DNA from: Volutella citrinella
Taxonomy: Eukaryota; Ascomycota; Sordariomycetes; Hypocreales; Nectriaceae
DNA: 64,000 bases
Direction: 5' to 3'
Assembly (NCBI GenBank): GCA_034401135.1
Contig: JAWZSP010000009.1
Span: forward strand, 682,001 to 746,000
Shown here in pieces: positions 10,489 through 22,706 of this stretch. The position numbers and the translations under genes are program-made. The number at the start of each line of letters is the position of its first letter. Position 1 is the stretch's first letter. Under the pieces are notes generated by a model. It was not told where the DNA came from and searched no databases. It worked only from the letters and a program-made list of their open reading frames with translations.

Positions 10489-12501
10489 TCAGAGACTCGC
10501 CGCCTTGAAGCCAATTCCAAGATCTGTCATGATAATCTCGGCTGCCTTCTCGCCGATCATCATGGCAGTGGCATTCGTGTTTCCGCCAATATTGGCTGGC
10601 GGCACGCTCAAGTCAGCAACCTTCAAGCATTTTGTCCCGTACACATTCAAGTTCTTATCCACGACCCCAAACTCCTCCCTCGGAGCCATCCTAGCCGTGC
10701 CCAGAGAATGCCACGCCGTGTTGAGGTTCTCCCGGATGAACTGCTCGATGGCGGCGTCATCCGCAGCCGAGTACTCAATGTCTTTGACGGCAGACAGCGG
10801 GCCGTCAACCTGTGTGCAGGCCGCAGCGGAGCCTGCAGGGAAGCTAGGGTGGCCAAGGGCAAGCTCTCCGCGGAACATGCGTGTCCGTCGCATAATCTCG
10901 CGAGACTTCTTGTAGGCCCAGATTTGTTTCTTCAGGTCAATGTCGTGAGCGTCCGCCAGGTACCCGGGGTCGAAATCAAGTGGATCCGTGCACTTGGGGC
11001 CGGTGATATGGATGTGGCCTCGTGAGTAAGGGTACGCAGTGTAGTTGCCGACGGTGACGTACTGTCCCGCAGGGATGGTGCTATGGTCACCCAGGAATCT
11101 GTTTGCTAGATGTTAGCTCCATATCACGCATCACACACTCTGGGTGCTCGGATTTACCCCGATAGCAGGCCCATCAACATGATGGGTCGGTCTGGGAACC
11201 GCGCAAAGTCGCGATCCCAAGCTGCCTGGAAGTCTGGCCCCAGCGCGGCGACATCCGCGTCCGTCGGCCTGAGCTTGGCTGAGATATCGATGCCATTCCA
11301 GCCGATCATGGGGTCCTTAGCCTCAATCATCTTCCCAACATCCGAGCGACCGCTCAGGATCCCATCAACGGTGTCCTCGGGCTTCAGGTTGGAGTAGTAT
11401 GGAGACAGGACTATCTGGTGGTCCTGGTAATCCTTGCCAACGCCCGGCAGGTCGACCAGGGTGGGGACGCCAGCCTTCTTGAGGATGTTGGAGTCACCTA
11501 GACCAGACCTTTCGAGAACTCCAGGGCTTCCACATCCCCCTGACGAGATTACAACCATTCTCCTGGCCTTGATAGATCGCGTTGCTGGCGCTGACAACGA
11601 AATCACGGGCTGGAAGTCGGGGTTGGGCACGCACTCGACCCCCACGGCGCGGTTGTCCTTGTCAAAGAGCACCCGCTGCACCATGGTTTCCACCAAGACA
11701 TGGAGATTAGAGTGCTTGCCATCCTCCAGCAGCGGGTGCACATAGCCGTGGGCAGTGTCTTGGCGCTTTCCGTCTGGACTGACCCATCGCTTCCACCGCT
11801 GGAACCCGTTGTTGGACTTGAGGTCCTGCAGATCCTTCACTTCGGGCCAGCCGACCTTGGTCGCCGCCTCAATAAAGTCGCTCTCGGAAACTGTGGCGCG
11901 CATAGCACCATCCGAGACATGAATCGGGCCGTGGTGCCCGTGGATGTCTTCGTCGTCATCTCCGTGATATGTCTCAAACTACGGGAGCTGTCAGTGTGTT
12001 GATGGATGAGGGGGTACTGTCTATTCACTTTCTTCAGGTACGGCAGTAGCTCGTTGGTCGCCCACCCGGGCGTCTTCCAGGAGTCGTAATCAGATCGCTG
12101 GCCTCGTGTGTACATCATGAAGTTGATGGACGATCCTCCGCCCAAGATTCCGCCCGAAGGGACAATGGGTGCTCGGTCGCCGAGCTTTGCAGACTTCTTG
12201 CCCTCATAGAATATGGCAGTCTTGCTCGTTGGGAGGATGTTCGACAGGTACAGGGCTGGGTTTGCGATGGTGGGGACATTATCGTTGTTCTGTCCTCGCT
12301 CAATGATGAGGATTGACAGACTAGGATCAGCTTCGGCTAGCCGGCCAGCTATGATGCATCCGGCGGTGCCGCCTAGTCAAGATGTGAGCCTGATGTGAGT
12401 GATGTGATGGGTGGGTATATGTCCTATTGGGAAAACTTACCTCCGACGATAATGACGTCGACCTCCTGGTCGGCATCAGACAGATTGCTAAAGATCCCCA
12501 T
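10489..12501 (-). CDS. GMC oxidoreductase, alcohol oxidase (AOX)-like
   Basis: Four exons, complement of 10489-11098, 11158-11978, 12029-12372 and 12441-12501, give 611 residues; introns are 59, 50 and 68 nt. The FAD-binding VGGGTAGC lies at the N-terminus and the GMC signature ILGGGSSINFMMYTR is shared with methanol/alcohol oxidases. SGFLGDH, YPYSRGHIHIT and WAYKKSRE also match that branch. The catalytic pair is His539 (WHSLGTARM) and probably Asn582 (GGNTNAT). Such enzymes oxidise short or aromatic alcohols to aldehydes with release of H2O2, usually in peroxisomes or outside the cell. No signal peptide is visible, and the C-terminus KAASL is not the canonical SKL peroxisomal signal, so location is uncertain. 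Yeast AOX is about 663 residues, somewhat longer. Confidence 0.9.
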
Positions 12502-14361
12502 GGTGTTCAAGATGGCTAGGCTATTGCGTGTGAGAAGAGAGAACGGTGCAATTGGGAAAAAACAAGAGGGGAGGCAAGGTAGATATATCACGGGGCTTGG
12601 TTGATGTCACACTAAGGCACCATGCAGTCATTTCTGCAGCTCCCGCCCGCAGTCACCCACAGCCAGAGCTATTGCCACAGTGCCGAGTGCACATAGCTGC
12701 ACCTACCGTCCAGCAGCGGACGAGGTGGCTGTGGAGTGTGGAATCAGGGTCGAAGGGGTAACGGAGGCGCCACCATGCGGGGAAACGAGACAAGCGGGGG
12801 AGCGTTTCAAAAGTTCTGTCCAACCTTCGTAGCAATATCTATTGACGAGATCAGGAACGTTGAGTACCGGTTATCTGAGAAAGAGAGGGGATTTCTTGAT
12901 TCTTTGCCTTTTGTGGCTGCAGATCCGGACAGACCTTTTGAAAGAGCCCCCGTAGGATCTCCTATGGCAAGAAAACCAACTGGCGACAGGAAGGCGAGGG
13001 ATTGCTGCCCCGCTCGGCAGTGATGGGGATTTGCCGTGCATTCAGGGTGGGATGCAGCCACGACATCATGGTGCGCCATCCCCAACGCCACGGCTGTCTA
13101 GCGCGCCACGGGTCTCTGCAGTGAGGACGATAAGGGGAGCTCAGGGTTCAACGCCCGAGCGACGAGCAAGTCACGATCCTGCGGCAGGCCAATGTCTCAT
13201 AGCTGGGATGCAAGGTGTTGGGTCCAGGCCGGTCCCGTTGTCTGCCGCGCTGACCGGTCGAGGGCCTGCAGATGACGGTATGCAGTGTCGAGCAAACAAA
13301 TGTGCATACATATGTGCATATTTCACACATCCGTACATGGCGGTGGAGTCGGAGGCGGCCATCCGCGCTCTCTCATTGGGGTATTTCGATGTGATGCTGG
13401 TGATATTGGTCATTTCCTGTGCGCCACAACAGGTGAATCTGCAGGATATGCCGAATTCATCAATGTGCAACTGCCGAGTCTTGGCCTGCGCTGCCGATCT
13501 GCAGTCTACGGGATACCACATCATTGTATTCATGCGCGAGCACAAGGTCCCTCGAGGGTTGCAGCCCAAGAACCCGGTGGTACTGCGTTACACCTACCCA
13601 GCAGCTCGAGGAGAACAAGACATATTGCTCTTAGCCACGGCCGGCCTCTGGTTGTGCCAAAAGAAACACGATGGAACCAATCACCTGAAGTAGTTTAACT
13701 GGATTGGCGCCATTGAATGCCATGCCCGAAATCACATCGGAGGTTGTCTTCAGCCCCACGAACATCAAGCTGTTGGCTGAACCAGACTTTTAATGGGCAG
13801 CAAATCAGAAAATCGCATTGAAAATCCCATGCTAAATCGTGAAGTTAGTGTCTATGAGTTCATCAACGATGCGTGTGGAGTGGTGCATCTGGCAGTCTGT
13901 CATTGTATTGGGCAATTCATCTAGCATCTCCTCTGCAAGGGCCACATCCCTCCGGAGCCAAATCTGACTAGCCGCTGCACCTCAATGCTCCAACGGTATA
14001 GGCGGAGGCTTTTGTTCCGGCTGTGGTTCCACACTCGGCCAGCTTGCACGCATGGCTAAATGAGCCTGGACGCAAATCCCACCCGATACGAACCCCCCTG
14101 GCAGACCAGAAATAAGATCCCGCCAATGTAATTCGCCCGTCCACTTTAGCCGGGTATGCGCACCCCAATGAACCTGTGGGGTAGCAGGCGATGGTTTGAT
14201 GTCAAGGCTAAAGTTGCCGATGGACACAATCCGGGTAGGCGGAGGGAATCCGGGGAGAAAGTGGCCCCATGCCTGTACTTCCGTTGCGGCTATAAAGCGT
14301 CAGGCATCGCAGTATTCCATCCTAGGCACCGACACTCTCAAATTGAGGTCGAGCTTGGAAG
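12502..14361. other. intergenic region, no gene seen
   Basis: A 220-codon plus-strand frame (13031-13693) overlaps others with no motif, splice support or consistent composition; I do not treat it as a gene. The right end is the pectate lyase promoter. Confidence 0.45.
14291..14296 (+). promoter_or_regulatory. TATA box of the pectate lyase gene
   Basis: TATAAA lies 66 bp upstream of the pectate lyase ATG. Confidence 0.45.
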
Positions 14362-17215
14362 ATGAAACTTGCCCTACTCACTCTCGTCGGCTGCCTTGCC
14401 GCCTTTGCTTCAACTGCCCCATTTGAGAGCACTTCCACATCTACAAATGAAGGAGACCTAGTGCCAAGAGCGGATCCTCCCACCTGGAGCGGTTTCCGCG
14501 TTCGGCTCAACCCGAATGGACTACGTATAGTCGAAGATCCAGACTGGCCAGTATGGACCGTCGCGGGCGGCTCCTCGCAGTCCTACACAAAGAACGGCGT
14601 CACGCTCACCCTTTCCGTCAGCGGCACTGACCTGAAAGGCGCCCGCTACAAGCTCGTCCAGCAGCGAGCCGCCGCCGGCATGGGCGAGCGGATGGTTGGC
14701 GAGGCCATGTCGAGTGATGCGGAAAACATGCCCATTACCTTGACAATCAAGGGTCTTTCTGCGGGAACGCACACGTTGACAAGCTGGCACAATGTGCCAC
14801 ACAACCTAGCTTCTGGTGCTTCCATTACCATCTCCGTCAATGGCAACAACCAAGTTTCGGTATGTGCAGTGCACCGAGAGATGATTGTGGCGGCTGACGG
14901 AACTGCAGAACCTGGCCCAAACAGTTCGTAAAGATAACCTCTGGGACGCAGCCTCGGCATTCCTCTCGTTTTCGGTCACGGGCACGTCTCAGGAAGTCAA
15001 GATTGTCTTCACTCCCAACTCGAGCGGCAACAAGCGGGCTTATATCAACGGGTTCGAGTTCGACCTTGCCGAGCTGAAGAACCAAATCCAATTCCCGTAT
15101 CCTCTGCATCTCGATGAACATGTTGACATAGGTGACCAAACGTCTCTCAAGGCTTCCTGGAAGGCCCCGACTTCTGGTAGCTCGCCTTCTTACAATCTTT
15201 ACATGGGTCCGACCGAAAAGTCTCTAAGGAGCTTGGGATCGACCACAAGCACCTCGTACACGCTGTCCGGTCCGTCAACACGAGAGCCCTGTTTATAATG
15301 GTTACTGACGCTTCTTAGGCCTCGACGCAAATGATTACATTTACTGGCGTGTCGACGTGGTGTCAGGCGGCAAGACATACATTGGGAGACTCAACATGTT
15401 TCGTCGGGCACATCTAGCATTCCCAGGCGCCGAGGGCTACGGGTGAGTTGCAAAATGAAGGTAAAAGAGTAAAGGCAATATTAATTCCTGTCTAGTCGAT
15501 TCGCAAGGGGCGGAAGGGGCGGCAAGGTGGTGAAAGTAACCAGCCTGGCCGACGGAACTCAGGAGGGCACCCTTCGATATGCCTTGACCGTCGCAACAGG
15601 ACCTCGTACCATCATTTTCGACGTTGCAGGTGTCATCACAACAACTTCAAGGATGACAGTAAACTCGCCTTACATTACGCTGGCTGGACAGACTGCACCA
15701 GGCAAGGGCATCGTTGTCCAGGGTTGGCCCATTGGATTGAGCGGTGAGCCTTTCTGTGGCAACTTGTATCACTGACAGCTAATAAAGTCTCCAGGTGCTT
15801 CTGATGTTATTTTCAGACACCTTCGTGTTAGGCCTGGCAAGGTCTGTCGAATGCCGTATGGTCTGTCAACTCGGAACTAACTAGGAACTCAGGTGTCTGG
15901 TCAAACGATCGACGGAATGGGCATGACTGGCAGCAACCACGCCATCTTCGACCGCTGCTCTGTTGGCTGGACAATCGATGAAAGCTTCTCGTCTCGGGGA
16001 GCCAACAACATCACTCTTCAGCGGACCCTCATCTCCGAGCCTCTCGACATTGCTGGGCATCAGGTTCGTGACGGACACGTCAATGTTTCTCATGATTACT
16101 GACCGACATCCAGAACTACCCGGCCGGTACATCACACGGCTATGCAGGTAAGTCTCCCCAATTTTCTGTTGCTTCAGTTCAGTGCTAATGTCTTTGCAGC
16201 CTCAATCGGTGGCAACATCGGCTCTTTCCATCACAACCTCATTGCACATGCTCGGGGACGCAGTTGGTCCATGGCGGGCGGCTTGGATGACGGAGCCACA
16301 TTTGCAGGGCGGCTCGATATCCGCAACAACGTCGTCTACAACTTTGGCACGCGTGTTACAGACGGTGGTACTCACCAGTGCAATTTTGTCGGCAACTACT
16401 ACAAGCCGGGTCCTGCAAGCAGCAGCGGCATCACGTACGCCCTTCAGGGCACCTATGAGGATGAGGCCCCTGGGTCCCAGACGTACCACTGCGCTGGCAA
16501 CTCAATGACGGGCATCTTTGACCAGAGCTCTGTGCAGGTCAAAGGGGACGGTACCGGCCAGACGTCAAAGATTGCGTGCTTCGCCAACATCAAGATCACG
16601 CCGCCGACGTACCAAAAGTTCTACGACAACGAGTTCTTCCCATCGTATGTCGAGACCCAGAGCTCGACCGAGGCATTCAAGCGCGTTCTCTCCGACTCGG
16701 GCGCCCAGCAGCCTGCCTTTGACGACCACGACAAGCGCATCGTCAAGGAGACGCTCACCGGTTCTACCACCTACACCGGCAGCGTCGGCAAGCTCAAGGG
16801 CATCATCGATGACCCCAGCGACGCCGGCGGGCTTGAGTCGTTCCCTACAGCTACGAGGCCCTCGTCTTGGGACAGCAACAACGACGGCATCGCCGACTGG
16901 TGGGACGGCTCGACCGGTGGTGGCGCGTACACGCCGCTCGAGGGCTACATCAACTTCATGGCGGAGCCCCACGTGTTTGTCTCCCCTTCCAAGACGGTCA
17001 CGATTGATCTTGCCGCACTGGCATCTGGATTCTCTTCGCCGACGTTTACCGTGTCTGGATCTACAAAGGGCTCGGCAACGGTGAGCGGGAATCAAGCCAC
17101 ATATACGGCGGGCTCGAAAGCGGGCATCGACTACGTGACGGTAAGCCTGAAGGATAACTCTGGGAGCAGTTGGGTAAGGAAGGTTGGAGTGGCAATCTAT
17201 AACGGGGCCAATTAA
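14362..17215 (+). CDS. secreted multi-domain pectate lyase (PL1-like) with N-terminal malectin-like and Fn3-like regions
   Basis: Eight exons (14362-14859, 14909-15269, 15319-15442, 15496-15743, 15795-15841, 15893-16063, 16114-16147, 16200-17215) give 832 residues; the seven introns are 49-53 nt and all phases close. The order is signal peptide (1-19), a malectin-like beta-sandwich (about 35-235), a fibronectin-III-like module (about 240-330), a right-handed beta-helix lyase domain (about 345-740) and a small C-terminal beta domain. The start of the lyase domain, AFPGAEGYGRFARGGRGG, then GTLRYAL and IIFDVAGVI, resembles bacterial PL1 pectate lyases. The enzyme should cleave de-esterified pectin by beta-elimination outside the cell. 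The convergent pectin methylesterase would produce its substrate. Confidence 0.9.
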
Positions 17216-17499
17216 TGGCATGAGTGTTGCGTCACGTTTCGTGACTTCCGGCTTACCCGGTTAGCTAGCTCTTGTCCTGGAATCTTTCACACATTCATTG
17301 ATTTCTAGTACACCTAGAAGTTTTTAGAATCAGGGATTCAACTCATATGTGAAGATTCACTGCATCATCCAAAGTTACCTCTCGACGTCACTAGGAAGAG
17401 ATGTTCGCAATCCAAGGGCAATTGTATGAATCGATGGCAATGACTAGCTATGGCATTTATCCTCCAACACCTTCATGAACTGCTGAGCAAATACGCCAT

Positions 17500-18599
17500 T
17501 CACCATGCCGTGTCGATCCAGTTCGTCCAGTCGCTTCCAAGCAGCGTATTCTTGGACACAGCGCTCGTGGTACCAGCGGTGAAAACTGCAAGAGAAATGA
17601 GCCATGATCCCAAGATTTCTGGGAGCTTCCACTTACGCTTTCTCTTCGACGTGTCAGACCCAGCTCCCGTGTTAGAAAACTCGCGATACTCGGGGTCGGG
17701 ATTTTCAGCCATGCCAGTGTACCCCTCGGGACGGACGATACCAGCCAGGTCGCAGTATTGGTAGATTACGCGAGCGAGCCTCCTCCACGGGCGGCCGAGA
17801 TACACCTTGGGCGAGACACCAGAAGCCGCCACAATCTTGCTGTGGTCAAAGACGTACCAGGTAGAATCAGCCGTCTCGCGGGAGCTTGCAGTGACGTAGC
17901 CGTCTCCATTGCAAGCAACGGTGCACTCACCAAACCATGCGGCAGCAGCACCAAATATGAAGTCCACGGCGCCTTCAATGTAGCATTTGGAGTAGTACTG
18001 CTTGCCAGACTTGGCAAAGAGCGTGTCCTGGTAGCCGTAGAATCCGCAGGCGTAGTAGCCCTGCTTATCGCCAGTGGCTGATACCGCGACGGCTTGGGCG
18101 CCCTTGCCGTAGGTGTTTTTGAAGTTGATGTTGTACGCCTTGAAATTTGAGGACTGGATGAGGAATGTGGCCGACTTGTCCAGGCTGCCAGCAGTAGCAG
18201 AGTTGATGTTGCGGGTGAAGGTCACCGAGTTGGCCTTTTGCGAGTCAATACTAGCAGCCACGTTAGCATGTTGGCAAAACAACTTGGGCGCGAGAGGGTT
18301 TACTCAGTGGTGTGTCCGTAGATCGTCAGGGCACCCTTGTACGTGATGGCAATCTGGTTATTGTTGTCGTTGTACGTGCCAGGGTAGATGAAGATGCAAG
18401 CTTTCGAGCCGCTTGTTCCTGAGCCGATTGCATTCAGAGCATCCTGAAGCTTCCCATAAGTGCGGCCATTGCCAACGCTGAGACACCCGGCTGGAGGTGC
18501 CGTGCGACCAGCTCTCTTCTCGAGCCCAGAGGGTGAAGCCCCGGCTGTCGAGGAGAGAGTCAAAGCTCCAATAAGAAGAGTTGAAAGGGAGAACTTCAT
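17500..18599 (-). CDS. secreted pectin methylesterase (carbohydrate esterase family 8)
   Basis: Three exons, complement of 17500-17585, 17637-18250 and 18304-18599, give 331 residues. There is a signal peptide (1-21) and a KR site near 27-28. CE8 hallmarks are GHTT, GYQDTLFAKSGKQYY, the catalytic GAVDFIFG and YLGRPWRR. The C-terminus WTNWIDTAW matches the family end. The enzyme removes methyl esters from galacturonan, releasing methanol and preparing pectin for the neighbouring lyase. The second intron (17586-17636, 51 nt) is a multiple of three and free of stops, so retention would insert 17 residues without breaking the frame. Methanol release makes the nearby alcohol-oxidase-like GMC gene of interest, though no functional link is shown. 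Confidence 0.92.
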
Positions 18600-18671
18600 G
18601 TTTTGCTGGAGTTTAATATCCTAGGCTGGGTCTTGCAATTTTACCAGTAAAGATCTTGGCGCAGCGCTTCC

Positions 18672-18677
18672 TATATA
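18672..18677 (-). promoter_or_regulatory. TATA-like box of the pectin methylesterase gene
   Basis: TATATA sits about 75 bp upstream of the ATG at 18599. Confidence 0.35.
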
Positions 18678-19252
18678 CCAAGAGGGGATAGGCTGGTTCC
18701 GTAATGGATGAGGGATTGATCAAAATGGGATCGCAGAACAGGCTCCGAACATTTCCTATTTTGCTCTCGAGCTGAATAAATGTCGCACCAGGGAGGGTAG
18801 TCTATGCACAGGGGTGGAAACCCATTTAGGCTATTCGAGATCCTGGCTATTTATTGCGTGTTTCAAATCAACAGATAATGAGTGTTTTACAGAAAGCTTG
18901 GCCTCCGTCTAATGCTCTTCAAGGGTTCTTGCATGATTTATGTAGTTATGAGCTACCTCTTTGCGACATGCTTGGGCGGTTGAACGCAGCGCTGAGAGAA
19001 CATAGTCAACCCCACCCCGTCCGTGCTGTTGCCAACTATTGACTATTTTCTCCGCGTCTGCGCGAATCGGACCGTTTGGAATTCAAGATATAGAAACAAA
19101 ATCAGGTTAAACCATCATTATCATTTACCACTTGACCTAAGAAGACATTCAAGTCTGACTAAAATGCAGAAGTCATAAGAGAATTTACCTATTGCTACCG
19201 GTACACTTAAGCCGGCAAATACCAGGCCACAATCAGCACATCGTAACTCAAA
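18678..19252. other. intergenic region, no gene seen
   Basis: AT-rich spacer upstream of the esterase and downstream of the membrane protein gene; no coding signal. Confidence 0.5.
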
Positions 19253-20496
19253 TCACCTCGGGGTCGGGTTCTGCACGTTCCCGGCGGGCGGCTGTGGAAA
19301 GTGGTGGACGAGATTCTGGGCGTAGACGGTCTCTGCAGGAAGCTGTTGGGGCTGGGTGGTGGTGGTGCCAACGTACATCTCATGGACGCCGAGCGGTGTG
19401 GTCGACACGAATGTGCCAGACTCGCTGATAGGAGAGCCATGGACCCGTGACGCCGTGACTGTCGTGTTCCCGCCGGCGGACAAGGGCTCTGTGATGGCCG
19501 ACACGCGCCACTCCGGCTGCACCTGTGGAGCAGGGTTTGGCTTTGCTTCCTCCATGTACGTGTACAGCTGTGGTTGAGCTGGTGGGTAGCCCGTCGCCGG
19601 GACCGGGGCAGTGGGCGCTGTGGGTCCAGCCGGGGCGACTGATGCATCGGGTTGAGTCTGGCGGCGGGCGTCACGTCGCTTGATGAAGAAGATGACCAAG
19701 GCAACCATCGAGATGAGAGCAAGGCCACCTACTACCCCACCAACGATGGGGCCGACGTTGGAGGGTGGCGGGTCTGGCAAAGGCTTTGGTATCAGGCTCG
19801 ATGTTGATGTCGTCGACGTCGATGAGGTTGATGATGACGGCCAGGGAGCCGGGAATGTCGAGCCCGGCGAGGTCACGGGGTCCATGCTGATGGTGGTCGT
19901 CTCGAATACGGCATCCCGCTGGTTGGAGTAGGTGAACTCGACACTCTGCACCCTCGTGGCTGGCGTCGAGCCGCACCGGAAGTCGACTCTGCCGCCAGGG
20001 AACTCATACGTCCTGCAGAACGGCGCCGCCGGCAAGGTACTGCGAAGAAGCATTAGTAGCGCACAGCATGGCATCGTCTATGGACGCACCACTTGAGGTT
20101 GAAACGGTTGCTCTGGCAGACGTCGTTGCAGAGGGTTGGGTCGGAAAAGGTAGCCTGCTCTATGCACCGGTGGTAGGCGGTGATGCCGCACCAGATGCCC
20201 ATCCGCGGATCTTGTTCCCAGGCGCACCTCTGGCCGTTGGCGCAGGTGATTGAATTGCCTGGCGAGCCCGAAAGGTATCCGCACGTCTTGCTGGAGGCGT
20301 ATGTCAAGGTGAATGTGTCGCGATCGGACGACGTCGAGGCTTGTCTCTTTCTCAGGTCGTCGTGTAGGTCATCCAGCGCGGCCGCGAGCGTCACTGCAGG
20401 AGCTTCCGTCTGTACTGCCACGGCAGCATTGCCCGCAGGCACGGCTGGAACCAGTGCGCCGACCAGCGAAGCCCAGGCCAGAGTCTGCAGCAACAT
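19253..20496 (-). CDS. single-span membrane protein with Cys-rich ectodomain
   Basis: Two exons, complement of 19253-20039 and 20090-20496 (50-nt intron with ctaat branch), give 397 residues. A signal peptide covers about 1-22 and a KR dibasic lies near 50-51. The ectodomain (about 55-170) has around 10 Cys. It is followed by a Ser/Thr-rich stalk, a Pro patch and one transmembrane helix (IVGGVVGGLALISMVALVIF) with a basic KRRD stop-transfer on the inner side. The cytosolic tail of about 150 residues is Pro/Gln/Thr-rich. The layout resembles fungal cell-surface or wall-sensor proteins (Mid2/WSC-like in plan), but I see no specific WSC signature. Function unknown. Confidence 0.82.
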
Positions 20497-22706
20497 GTTG
20501 ATGGCGGATCTCGCAGTTCGAACGAGAAGGGTTGGGAGGGGTGACAGGCGACGGCTATGCGGCCATTCTTAAGCCACTGGCCCTTGGACCGCATCTGCAG
20601 TCCCTCGAGCCAAGTTACAAAAGAGCTGGGGCGGGGGATGAGTGCTTTTTGCCAGCACGCCCACGCCGGTGTGCTAGCCCGCATCACGGTTTGCCCATTC
20701 CACTGGCTCGTGGAAGGTGGCTTACCAAAGCTGAACAGATGGCGTTGCTTGGCCTTGGTCGTGTATGGCTGACGGAAACGGTGAGGCTGGAAGCTGTAGA
20801 GCGTGACACAGTTACTGCAGGAGATACACGGACTGTGGGATATCTGCAGCTAGAGATCAGGCTGAGCAATAAGCGTCGTGTTTTGCCGGTCTGTACACCT
20901 AGAGGATCAAGGCTAGCCAATGAGCGGAGGACCATGACGGCCATCATCACAGTGCCCTCGTTTCAGTAGCTCCCTAAATGGCAGAGCCTCGAATCAAGCT
21001 TATGCATGATGCCGGCAAGGCAGTCTTGATGTGGGCGAGAGTCGGCGACTAGAGTGTGCGAGTGTGTGCGTGCATGGCTCTGATCACGGAGGCCGACGAC
21101 AGCCCCACCAGCCGTCGTTAAAGATCAAATTCTTCTTTCACCTTGTGTGGCTGAAGTTATGCCTCACGACCCTCATGGCGATTGACTCCATGGTGGCTGG
21201 CCCCGTGCAATATGACTGATGAAATACCAACCCATTGTGTGACAACGATAACAATATGAACATTTATGCTTAGTGAGTACCTACTAAATACGCCCCCCAA
21301 ATAGCCAAAACTGTGTGCCACACAACAACAATATTAGCAGTTGCGCGCGCCTACTGGGGCACAATGCGACGGCAGGCGGGCGGGCTGGCGGGCTCCTCTC
21401 AACGCAAAGCGGGAGGCAACGAGACTAGAGCAAATAAGTCGAGGGAATTGGTTCGCCCAATATCTCAGCCGTGTGCATAAGCAGCAGAACACATATTTAA
21501 GGTTATTTGTGATGAGGCGTCGGTGAGATTGTTCTTCCATGTCGTATTATTGGCCTGGGCGCTGCAAGCCTCCGCTAGTTGGAAAGAAAGCGCTAAATCG
21601 GCTCGCATCTACATATGATCTCGCCCTACTCCGTACTCAATCGCCCAACCAGCAATCCATCAGGCCAAAATCAGCGCCCGGGCAATTTTTCAACAAATGT
21701 CAACACCGCCACCATCAGCCAAGCGTACGATGGGAAGCGGCTGAGGCGTTTGCTCATCGCTGCCCTCCCGCCGTGGCTGACGGACAGCCCGCTGCACGGC
21801 AGCGTCGGCCGCGGCGCCTGGTTCAATAGCGCAGAGGGTCCAGAGACTTTAAAGAATTGGACATAGCGGCAATTGTTCGGGGCACTCCCGAATTGGCTTG
21901 GCACAGGCAATAGCCGTCCGTTAGACTTGAGACGTTGGCATCGCTGTGGGGGCGACTATTGGCTTGGGCAGTGATCCAGCCTAGTCTCGACCGCAAAAAC
22001 GGCTGGGGTACGGGGAGCTGAAGAGCAGGTAAACACTCAAAGACTTGAACAAAGCAAATCCAGGGTCCCGCGTGGAAAGGTGGAAGCATTTTGTCGCCCT
22101 GCGTAGTAATGCGTACAGACTATACAGCCACGGCAAGCCATCCCGGTGTCTGCATCTCCCATGGCAACTTGGGGAGGTCTCCACGACCCGAGCAACTGGA
22201 CCCTCGCATTGGACCCTGCTTGATGGTGTCCACGTGAAGACTGAAGACCCAAGTCTCCCAGCCCGACTACTTCCTCAGCCTCAGCCAGCCGGAAAAGGGA
22301 GCTTTGCCCCACAGAAGTTGGAAATTCTGGCCAAATATCACGTCCCCTGGCCACTGGAGCAACCGAGGCGTCCAATTACGCCAGGCACACTTCTCAACTA
22401 AGAAGTTCTTGCGGGAACTGGCCAGGGGCAACATGCACGCCAGCAACGGGACGGCGCCGCACCACCAGCTGCAGTCCCAATCGGGACGATATTGAGCTCC
22501 TCTCAGCGAACTACTGCCCGGCCGCATGTATAGGGCACCAGACTATCGTGAGTCCAGCGCTGGTTCCTGATCAGTTATGGGGCCTTGCTGGGGCTTGGCG
22601 CCGGCCCGGCCGCCATCGTGGGAAGTCATAACTGCTCGATGGCGCCGCCTACGATGATTCCCGGTCGTCTCTTCACAGCCCATCCGATCTTTCAGCAACC
22701 GTCACG
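20497..22706. other. intergenic region, no gene seen
   Basis: About 2.2 kb with scattered short frames on both strands and no motif or splice support. Confidence 0.45.

Noticed and set aside
13031..13693. 220-codon plus-strand frame in the gap before the pectate lyase
   Set aside because: No domain, splice or signal feature, and overlapping frames are equally long.
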